A DNA stretch of 64,000 nt, from NCBI RefSeq assembly GCF_002775205.1, contig NC_036457.1, forward strand, positions 10,330,996 through 10,394,995, in the 5' to 3' direction. The stretch comes from Xiphophorus maculatus (taxonomy: Eukaryota; Chordata; Actinopteri; Cyprinodontiformes; Poeciliidae). Every line of letters starts with the position of its first letter. Within the stretch, counting starts at the first letter, position 1. Under the pieces are notes generated by a model that saw only the letters and a program-made list of their open reading frames with translations, was not told the DNA's origin and did no database searches. Shown here piece after piece: positions 39,761 through 50,700 of the stretch. A program made the translations under genes and the position numbers.

Positions 39761-41025
39761 TTTTATCTTATTAATCATTTTACAAAAAAAAATACATTTT
39801 GTATTCATAAAAATATGCAAATAATCTTTTATAACTATATTTGAATACATTTCCATTTTTTTAATACTCCTAGTCATATCTGCAGAATTATAGTACTACC
39901 AATAACCTCAGATAGACAGGTTTAACCTTCTGCATAATTTTCTCCACGTCTGATCAAATTAAATGAAAGAAAACACTAACAGAATAAAACTAGTTCCCCT
40001 CTCAAGGTAAAAAATGAGTTCAGAAAAACATGACAAAATATTAGACTAATGCAAGGACAAATGCATCTATTAGCAAAAGCTTTGAGCTACGGTTGCTTTG
40101 TGAAATGAGCAGTTCTCAAATATCTTTTCAAACTCCATTTCAAAATGACAATTCCCTCTCTGAATTGTCTGAATACAACCACATCTGTTGGTGTGTTTTT
40201 AAGCAGAAGTTTTGATGTGTCTTTTTTTCTGACGCTGTATTCCTTAGGCCATTATCTGTCCAAGGAGACATCACTTTGCAGAAGATGTGACATGAAATTA
40301 CCCACAATCCCCTCCTGCCCTCCGAACAACTTGGCAGTTTCGCAGCTCCCCTGGAGTTACAGTATAATTTAGGATGGGATTTAGGTGAAATTGCATATGC
40401 CTGTGTCTGTGTGTTTGTGGGCATGTGTGTGAAAGAGTAAGACAGAGAGAGACAGAAAGTGAGACCATAAGAAATGAGACAGCGATCATTTTTATACTCA
40501 GATTCAGAAATTGATATTAAATGAAGTGCTCTCTTTTGCAGATACAAAGAAATGTTGGAAAGCCATATGTTTTTCTTCTTATTCTTATATTTGCAGAATC
40601 ATAATATAGAATTTATCATGTGCACATAATTTGAATGTTGGGATAAATTCTTCAAGTTTCCTATTAGATTAGCTAGATATAAACTGGACCAAAATTCTTT
40701 TTTTTGAATATTCCCTTAGGGGTTGGCATTACAGTGAAGCTCAGGAAGCAGCCGCTAAAGCTCCTTAAGCACCTTTACTAATTCCTTTTGGGATTTTGTG
40801 GTACCACTACATTCCTGAATCAAGCCTAGAACACCTGGCTCAATCCTCAAACTGAAGACAGGGCTCATCTACTTTCCATCTGTCTGCTGTGTGGCCCAGA
40901 TGTTCTGAAGAAAAACAGTAATACAGGGAAGGTATAGTAATTCAAGGAAATCGTCAACAATGTAAAGTAAAGCGTCTGTAGGCAAACCCTTCTTGAGCAT
41001 TAAAAAAATGCAGATTATTATTAAC

Positions 41026-41055
41026 AAGTCAATTTAAAGTCCCTTAAATTGACTT
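41026..41055. repeat. Perfect hairpin, 12-bp arms, 6-nt loop
   Basis: aagtcaatttaa (41026-41037), loop agtccc, ttaaattgactt (41044-41055); it lies directly at the edge of a Tc1-like terminal fragment. Confidence 0.88.
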
Positions 41056-41225
41056 TAAGAGACTTTTCCACATTTTGTCACATTATAAACACAAACTATA
41101 ATGTATTTGTTCAGATGCAATATTGACACAAAGAAGTGTGTAATTGTGAAGTAGAAAAAAATTAAGCTGCTTTACAAATTCAATCTAAAAGGGGTAGTGT
41201 GCATGTATTCAGTCCTCCCAGAGGT
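41050..41225. mobile_element. Solo Tc1-like terminal-repeat fragment
   Basis: ccacattttgtcacattata, gacacaaagaagtgtgtaat and tgtgaagtagaaaaaaatt, then atgtattcagtcctccc, follow the order of a fish Tc1-like terminal repeat. No transposase part was found. Confidence 0.65.
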
Positions 41226-43460
41226 CTTTTTTAGACCTTTAATTCTGTCCAGAAACAGAATTATCCATCCATTACTTTGGCAAAACATGTTACATAGATG
41301 AAATTCATGCATCTTTCATGAAGAAAATCAAGAAGCAAAACAAACGAATATTTTACATCTAACTTGATAAGCTCTATTATCACTTTGGATAACTCATAGG
41401 ATGAGAAAACCAGTTTTATCTGATACTCTGATTATTACCTGTTGTCATTGGTGATGTATGAGAGTTATGGTCTTGCACCGTGGCAGCCATATGTCTCTGC
41501 ATTCCTAAACTCAGGACTGATCTACTAATGAAGTTTACATTCATCATCCAATGGCGCAATCGACACAGCGAATGAACTTTTAATAGTATTGACAGCAGCA
41601 AATCTTTTCCTTTTTCCATTTCCTGACTCTGCTTAACAAGCATAACTGCATACTTTGATTTGGGAAGAAAAAGCTCAGAGAAGCATTTTTGTTTCCAATA
41701 AAGGGCTGCTGTTGCCAAACGCAGACAGAGAAATTACAGTGTTCCGATTATCCATCAGTTCATGTGGGGTAAGGTTGAAAGGGAGAAAATGACATTACAT
41801 CCAATAACAATCCATTAGCTGATGGGTAAATTTACTTCCCTTTGTGTGGGGTGAGCCATTATCACTAACACCATGTAAATGATAGGATTCACACCATCAG
41901 CTTTTGGGAGTGAATTATCCAACTATGTCCTTCAAAGAGGGGTTAAAATTAATAGATATGATTTGTTATTGTTTATTGCAGCCTGGATGTCTTTGAATCT
42001 ACAAGGACTCTGTAGTTGTGTGTGTTGGCATGAAGTCCATATAAAATAGGACAAAACTCAGAACTCTCATAACGCAACTAACCTGCTGATCGACAGCTTA
42101 TGCTTGCATTTTGTATGCTCATTTTTAATGAATTAGAAAACGCGTTTTGTTCCATTTCAACCACATTGCATTTGCACAATACATGTTGCTTAGTTTTTAA
42201 TAATAAGCGTTCTCTTTTCTTTATTTAAATTCCCCTCATTAATATTTTATAGCTTCCACTGCACATGAACTACCCAAAACATCACTTTAACTAAAAACTG
42301 CTGATCAGCATTATGCAGGAATCCCTACATCTTTTAGTTTTCTTCATTAAGATTTTTGTTTGTTTGTTCATGTTGTGCTGAAGAAACAAAATTTTACATT
42401 TTAGTGCATACAATTTTTTTTATGTCCTGGAAGTTTGGTAATTTATTGCATTTAGAACCTTGTTTCTACTCTTAAAATGTGATAATAACTATATAACAAT
42501 AAAACAAAAATACAAACAGAAGTGTTTGAAAACCAGTGTTCATTTCTTGTTAGTTTTGATCTACTTTTCAGATGCTGTTTCTGTGTTTATTATATCCAAG
42601 GTACAACTTCTTTTTTTTTTTGCATATTACTATGTTATAATAATGTCGATTTATGTCATTTGGACCATTTAACACTCATTGATTTTACTATTACTGTGTT
42701 AACTGAGCTGTCAGTTTTGGCATCTGGCATTCCCAAATTAGGTTGCGGGGAAATAAACCAGTAGGTGTTCCCACTATTCATGCATGAACACACAACATCT
42801 ATTTTCTTTCTTGGAGGGCTGGCCACCTTAATTACGTGGGTAAAAGCCTCTTTCACAGAGCAACGTATACTTTTAAGGGCTTGTTTCAGTTTATTATATC
42901 AGAAAACCCAAAACAGCCCTCATTTGTCCTGCAACATGTCATAAAAATGAACTGAAAAAGCCTGTTAGACCTAATCTGAAGAATGAAAACAACAAAACAA
43001 TTGATTTATCAAACTGTCAAAATGCCTTTCCATTTGAGAAAACCAGAGACAAGTAATACAGAGACTGATTAATGGAGGACAAAATAGAACCAACAGTTCA
43101 AATTATTAATGTCTTATTTTGACATAATCTCAGTGAAGCGGATATGGATAGGGAAGTTCCATGTTTCCTCCTCTTACAAGAAATGCATGGTTCATAAATC
43201 ACTGAGTCCAAAGGTAATTTACAGCCTTCCTATTTAATATTCTAGCAGAAACCCTTTTAGTTTGATTAAAAGACAGCATAACACTGCAGAAGTCATGCAT
43301 TCATAAAATAAAGTCAAAACATGAACTCTCAATATGTGAAATTAGTATGAGTTATGCTTAGCTAAAAAAAGTTATTTTATTATTGTGAACAATAATTTAT
43401 ACTATTAAATGATGAAACTTTTTTATTGATCATTTAATTTGATCTACATGATGATTTAGG

Positions 43461-43523
43461 AATAAAGTGTACTGGAATTGTTATCATTCCAGTACACTTT
43501 ATTTACATGTTTTAACATGTAAA
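43461..43523. repeat. Perfect hairpin, 18-bp arms, 7-nt loop, with a second hairpin at its edge
   Basis: Left arm 43461-43478, loop tgttatc, right arm 43486-43503, exact reverse complements. Directly after, overlapping by two bases, tttacatgtt/aacatgtaaa (43502-43511 and 43514-43523) forms a second perfect hairpin. Confidence 0.92.
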
Positions 43524-45560
43524 ATATGCAGTTACATATTAACTGCAATGTTTCAGGTAATCATAGATTTGCTTGCTACCTTTGCACGTTTTGTGGCTTC
43601 ACTTGCTTTTGCTACTATGTGCTTTGTATTTCAACTCAAAGCAACACTTAGTAAAACTGTATATGTTTTCTTAAAGTGAACAAAGGGAGAGGAAAACTAA
43701 GTTAGTCCAAGCAACTGTTACATGATAAAAAAAACAACCTATGCTAGCAAATGTAGCACATCTTGACTGACATGTCAAAGCACCAAGTTGTTGCTAGCAA
43801 ACATGTTTTGGCAACATAGCAAATTAGCATATTAGGATATGGAGCACATGTAAATACATTTTTGAATATACCCCCACTTTTTTGACAGAATGTCAATTAT
43901 TTAATGTCTGCAGATCTTAGCATAGCTATCAATAAGCTATGTACTGTAAGCTACTGCAACATGCTACACCTGCAAACCAAATTCTTCAACATCTTATTTT
44001 CTGTAAAAACACATATGTAAAAAGTGAAAATTCAGAGTCCAGATTGGGCTCTTTTGTGAAATGTTGTAATTATCAAAAGCTTTATTTAAAATTAACAAGA
44101 AATTTGAAATAAATAAAAAAGTATCACTCTTTGATGACTACTTCATTTATCAACTTTAAAATCCATACTGCTTTGCAATTTATTGTTTCTATAAAAATAA
44201 TTTAAAAAAAACTCACACTCCTTAGACCATCATGCACCAGTATTTTTCTCATTCAGCATGACACACCAGCTTTGTATCCCCATCAGTCTGTCCTGCTGAC
44301 ACTGATCAATGGCAATGGATATGCAGAGGATAGAGACAACAGGGGCACTGACAGCAAGAATGGATTTTACAGGCAGCCAGTCAGTACAGTCACACAGGGA
44401 TTAGACATTGTGTGAGCCTGTCAAAGCAAATGACTTACTTCATCCATTTCTCATCTTCTTTGAACAGTGATGTGCCGAGATTTGGTGCAGTTCTTACAAA
44501 TGATGGCAATAATGAATGCAATAACAACAACCATATGTAATCATTTGTACTGTGTGGAGTTGTGTGTTGAAATTAAAGAATTTCTTTGCAGCCCTCAAAC
44601 AGAGAACAACAATCTGGTACCATAACTTACACCTGGATGTAATGAGAACATAAACAATCTGTGTGCGACAAAGATTAGTCTTGTTGAAACTCATACTCAA
44701 GGCTACATTTATCAGCCAAAGCTTTTTAAATTCTAACTAGGCAGCAGTCTAGCCACCCAGTCATGAATTTTAAATACACCCATTCATCTGAAGAGAATAA
44801 ATCTGACACCAGGTGTCATTAGTAGAAATCTGGTGTTGCATACCTGACTTTAGTTAATGAAGTGAAAAACCTTGAAAAAACATATTGAGTGTTTATGCCT
44901 TGCCATTTTTGTTCTCTGATAAAGGGTTCAGAACTGTGAGAGCAGTGATTATGCTGACTAAATTAATATTGTTGTTAAATAGAGAAAAATAACCTTTACT
45001 GAATTATAAAAGTTAATGTAGCAACACTAGAAATATTGACTTCAATTGAACCACACCCAAATGAAATTAAGCCTCTTCCCCTCTTACCAAACAAATGGAG
45101 AATTTCACCCGCTGTTCAGGAAATTAATTTGGTGCACAGTGTATGCATTACAATAAAACAATATTCAGCATATGTTCATTGATTGTATGAGAAATGTTGA
45201 AGGCTGCATTCATTAGCCTAGTCCTCCAGGGACAAAGGCAGTATTTTATTGATTATCAGTGGGGTGCAATCTATTGCCATTTTTGTAAATCACCCAGACT
45301 GCAAATAACATAAAGTTTAGTTGGCTGGCAGATCAGAAGTACAGATGTTTAGATAATCCCTCCACTTGCCCCCACTGTGACTCAGTAATTTGAGTCATAG
45401 CTTTCAAATCCTTTTACGTCAATCAAATGTGAGAGGTTAGCTTCCTCACATTACAAGGCCAACCAGACTTTGTTTGACCCTCCAATAATTCTTTGTATTT
45501 TATTCCTTCCAAAAATTTTGTCTGACAAACAAACCTCAAGGGAAAATGAGGTTTTGGGAA

Positions 45561-45596
45561 AATGTCTCAAAAGATGTTAGCATCTTTTGAGACATT
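45561..45596. repeat. Perfect hairpin, 16-bp arms, 4-nt loop
   Basis: aatgtctcaaaagatg (45561-45576), loop ttag, catcttttgagacatt (45581-45596). Confidence 0.93.
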
Positions 45597-45844
45597 CATG
45601 CCTATAAGTCTTGTCACTATTGGTTCTAGAAGATCAGACACAATTATCCGAATAGTGTCAGCACCTGCCAAGATGTCTGGAGCTATGCCTGGAAGCAAAG
45701 TAAAAAAAAAAAAAATCTTTCTTTTGGATTATCTTTAAACTCACAAGAATAATAAAACAAGTAAATGAAAAACATCTACCCTGTATCTGTAAACTGTGGA
45801 AAATAGTGTGGTTGAGATAAAATATAAATGGTATACTTTTTGCT

Positions 45845-46065
45845 GTCATACTGACCGCTCAGACTGCTTTACACTGTAGGCACGTCCATTTGCGCTCCCA
45901 AATGTGCACACATTCATACACAGATATGCAGATCAGTAGGCGACTTATGGTTAACTAAATATGTGGTAGGAGGAAGCTGGAATAACATGCTGAGGTCCAG
46001 GCTGGATTCGAACCAAGGACCCATTGTTGTGAGGCAACAATACTTCCAAGTGTCAAAAAGTACAC
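45845..46065. repeat. Teleost interspersed repeat, partial
   Basis: ctgaccgctcagactgcttt, cattcatacacagatatgca, gtaggcgacttatggttaa and the tail ggattcgaaccaaggacc then gtgaggcaacaatact follow the order of a widespread fish repeat (recalled: 'cgctctacactac ... cacacacagatatgca ... gggcggcttgggtt ... gggaatcgaacc'). Confidence 0.6.
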
Positions 46066-47363
46066 GCCAAATAAAACAACATACTTAATTCATTCTGGGT
46101 AGAAGAAGATTCACAGTGGGATCTAGCTATCCATGACATTATAAAGTTTTCCCTTAAAGTGGCTTGGATACTGTCATTTAAGGGTTTTCTTGCTTTATAT
46201 AGAAGAGATTTTTGCACAAAGCTGAGTCATCATATATCTTTCACCCCTTTTTATAAACTCAATTAGCCTTGAGCAATGATACGAAGGTATGGATGATGGA
46301 TAAATAGATGAATTACCTAACATTGAGTTTGTTTTTCAAATAAATTGTTTGCAAAGGTCTTGTTGGTGTCACTAACGAGCCATTAGGAATAGCATTTTTA
46401 CTTATTAGGAATGCTGTTAAGAAACATGGATGATATATAAGAAATGTTTAATTACTTTCTTTAAAATGACTGGACATCCTTGTGCTCTTACATGCACAAC
46501 ATATGTTGTTCAAACAGATGAACATGGCACCTTAACTAATGTGGAAATTGTACTAGAGGGTGAACCAGACTGGTAAAAATCCACAATTCTTCATCATTAT
46601 TTTTGTTTATTTCATATGAGTTTCTCTTTATGTCACACATTAGAATAAAACTTGACTGATTCACCTGGGTAACATAGGAACACAGCTCTGTCCACCCACA
46701 CATCCCAAATGACATCTAGCTCAGTAAGTCATTGAAAAGTTAACAGTAAAGATTTTTGCTTCAGGAAAAAGTTTCTTAGCATTCAAAGTAACACATTTTT
46801 TTAATCAGAGAAGGATAAAAAAAGCTTGACTTCAAAAAGTCAAGTGAGAGATTGTGGTGTTCAAAAAGGAAAACTTGCTGTATTAATGGATTATACTATA
46901 TCAACATGACCTGAAAATTATGTTGTTGTTTTTCTGAGGATGGCTTCTGACAGAAACATGAAGGAGGAAATGCTGCAAATAAGGACTGTGAGAGATAACT
47001 GTACTCCTTGATGTCTGGAAGGCAAATACCTCTGGGAAGAGGGTAAAGTCCTTCTTGATTTATTGGATTTGAGGATAGATGTGTCTCTGGCAAGGAGTAG
47101 CAAGGAGTAGCACCGCCATACGGCTCTACAATCTTCTTCTGCAAAACAAAGAAAGCAACTTTTTCTTTCTTATGAAATTGAAAGGCAGATTAGCTAGAAT
47201 AATACACAGCAATTAATGCACACAATTATCTACAGACGAACAAAATATGTTAGAGGAAATGTTGGCAAGGAAGAGAGAATAGAATGTGTGTTTTTTTGGC
47301 TTCCTACATGGATTAAGGCCAACTCTTTACTATATTTTGTAATTTGACTTTCTACATGTTGCT

Positions 47364-47410
47364 TTTATTCATTTCAGTTTAACGCCTTTTCCAAATGTCG
47401 ACTGTTTATT
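47364..47410 (-). terminator. Candidate epm2a poly(A) signals
   Basis: On the minus strand AATAAA occurs at 47410-47405 and 47369-47364, about 365-410 bases after the epm2a stop. This implies a short 3' UTR; which signal is used cannot be told. Confidence 0.45.
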
Positions 47411-47773
47411 GATTGCAAGCAAAAGGGCCTAACGTAAAGTTCTTTCCAAGCCACCCCCTGATGCATATGCTGAAAATTACAAACAGGATCCATACTTTGT
47501 AGTTGTGTGTGGGGCAAGCCTTCAAAAGGTAAAAGCTAACACAGTAAGATTAATTGCTTATAACATCCCTTCTGGCAGCCTGCAGGACTCTCTCTAAAGA
47601 CTCAGAAATCAACCACATCCTGAAAGTCACTCAACTGAAGTGGGTCATTTGCATTCATTAGATTTTGGTAGAGCAGTTTCTACATTTACCTTGTCTTATT
47701 TTCACCTTCTAGATCATTTTATAGGAATGATGCCTGGTCTATTGTCCATTCTGATAAGGACGCTAACATGCTG

Positions 47774-50700
47774 TCATGTTTCTGGGTAAGAGATGGATGA
47801 TCGCAGCTGACCAAACTTCTGGATGAAGTCCTGCTGAGCCTGGACTAAAGCTTCTTCGTCTATGTAGACTGCTGGCCTCCTTGAGGTGACAAAGTACTGC
47901 ACCCTCCTGAGGCTCCAGCCGAGGATGTAGATGAGAAGGCCGCATACAGCCGCCGTGGACCTGCCGACTCCGGCATTGCAGTGAACGTAGATGGTGTGGC
48001 CATTTTCCAGGAGTCCATGGAGCAGGAATACAGCCTGGGGAAGCATCCTGATCCGGCCTACAAAGAAAAACACAGATATCATGAATTAGTCATTCTCTCA
48101 GATCCACTTTTATATGATTAATGTTGCTAATTCTTGTTGAATAAAATATACATATTCAACATTGAAGAATGTTTTTGAAACACAATAATTCATCAGTAGT
48201 TGCCATCTTTTTTCACATGCTTTTCCTTTCGATCCTCTCCTGAGAAAAAAGTATATATTATAAACAAATAAGTAAGGTAAAGACAACTTTATGCAGTTTC
48301 ATTAGAGGAACAGCCACATATATTTATAATAGTTATGTATTGTAATAAATAGGTGCACGTTATCAAAATATGTAGATATAAGGCTCAGAGTCTGATCATA
48401 ACTACCTAAACTGAGACTTCAGATGTTTTTTATTTATCTTATCTTTGAGTCACTTAAAAAACAAATACAAATCTATACTGTGCTCTAATATTTGAATCCT
48501 CTTTTCTCCAAACTATCAGGGCAGCTTCAATAGGAGTTGAGGATGTCATACAGTTTGGGGGAACTCTTTCACTTTTATTCCAGTTGACCTTTTTTCCAAA
48601 AAAAGCTACCAAACTGATTTAGATTTTTTTTGTTTGTTTTCTATTGCCTCCTGTTTTATGTTTTGTAAGACGCTTTGTTTTGCCCTGGTTGTACAAAACT
48701 GTATGTAAAGAGTGGCTGAAAAAGATTATTTCAATCTTCTTTGCATTTTGTAGCAGGCTCTTCTTTGTGGCTGGTCACTTTTCCCTTCTAAAATACAAAC
48801 ATAACCCACTTCTTACCCTCTGTGCTCATGTCAGGTGTTGGTAGCCACACATACACAATGCCACAGTCTTTGTACAAATGCATCAAGGCATCAGGGCTCA
48901 TGGCTTCCTCGTGGTTACGTCTGCATCCACTGGAGTTGTTCACTACGTCCCACTCCGTCTGAAAGTTCATCACAGCAGTGATGCCCAGTTCGTGCTTCAT
49001 CTTTATGGTCACGTGCTCCACCTGTCGAGGGCAGCTTCCCAACCAGACACGTGGCAGAACTCTAGGATCAACAGACAAGGACAGATTTATAATTCTTGTC
49101 AATTCAATTTTAATGTGAGAAAATAACAGAAATATATTGTTAAGCTAAGCCAAGTCTTCTGTTAGCAATTATGACTTGTACTTTTACAGCTATTGTGAAA
49201 ACAAATTAGAAAACTCAAACTGCTAATGAGCTGCAGGCTTTGCCTTTATTTTCTGTCTCTCAACATTCTCTTGTTCTCCGTCACAGCTCTGATGATTTCT
49301 TGACTCGCATCCCTATTTTTTTCCCCCCTGGTCCGCATAGTCTGGGGCAGACTCTCTTGAGTGACCATTAGTATGCACAAAGTCAACAAGCAGAGGAGGT
49401 GACACGTGAAAGACAGGACAGACACTGTTAATATGTGATGTCTCATTGTAGCACTTTGGTCTCAGGATGTTCTCATCAGGTGAACTGGTGTTTTGGGGGG
49501 TTATTCTTTCAAAAAATAATCTCACAAAACAACCATTTTTTTTATTTAGCTTTATTCCCAGAAGTAAAAAGAAACTAAATTCCACATAATCAATAGGCCT
49601 CTTCTTTTTCTACTTATGAGAACAACAAGTTAGTTATGAAATAAGAAAAGCTCTTTGAATATATTGCTGACTTACCACAGAGAGAGTGTGTGCATGATTC
49701 TTGTGGCTGTATGGATGCACAGTTGGAGAGACTAAATTAGAAAGCAATTAATAGGCGAGTTACAAATTCACCGTTCTTCCTCCTGAACACCGGCCCTTGA
49801 CATAAGACTTGTAAGGTCTTTTAGGCACAAATTAAAACCCGATGGCACAAGCAAGCCCAGCTCATTCTTATGCAAGTAAAGCACTCACAGCTTTAGGGAT
49901 CTTCTTGTGCCTGCAATAGCATGGCACTGACTCTGTGCTCTACAAAGACTTGACATGTATGAGTGATTTGGTTCACAATAGTCTAAGATAAAGATTTTTA
50001 TGATCATACAAAGCAGTTCTTTCTATTTTTTTTTTAATCAAAGCTAACCCCAGCTTCACTTGTTGCTCAGAACATGACATTTACTGTCTGTCGCTCCCAC
50101 TGATCCTGCAGCAGTCAACCAAAGTTCATGTCTTCTCATAGATCAAGGGATGGCAGGGGAATCAAAGGACAGAACAGCAGTGGAAAAAACAGGAAAAAAA
50201 ACCATGGTGGTGAAGGAGCACAGTACAGATAGTCACTATTTGCTAATCTACAGTAAATAATATATTTCATGTGAAATTATTAGGGAGACTGTTTTCACTA
50301 ATACATATTTTTGTCTGTTGAATAAAGCAACAGTTTTGAATGCAAGCAGAGTTGCACCTAGACTTAACGCCAGTCCTGTAATAATTATGTTTTAATATGT
50401 GGATTTTGAAGAAACATAATAGATAGCAAATAAGTACAAATGCATCTTACAGGTCCACAATAACAAAAATCTAAACAAGAAACCACTGCTTTGAACTATT
50501 TCCTTGTACATAAGAGCTAAATAATGATTAAACCAACTCAGTTTGTTTTTGAACATTTTCTTTTACAAATCTAAGGTAAAGAGAAGAATCCTGTGCTGAA
50601 GAAATAATATTAGTATGCCGGATAAAGGCATTGGTTGGATTAGATTTTACTTTGCGGTATTTGAGAAAGGATGCTATTTGCAAATACAGAGAACGTCAGA

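Larger units (their letters stand above)
39761..47363. other. Intergenic region before epm2a, no supported gene
   Basis: Contains a Tc1-like end (41050-41225), a teleost repeat (45845-46065) and three perfect hairpins. The minus frames at 40140, 41416 and 46896 have no domain or splice context. Confidence 0.5.

Noticed and set aside
40140..40547. 135-codon minus-strand frame
   Set aside because: No domain, no splice context, biased composition, and overlapping frames on both strands.
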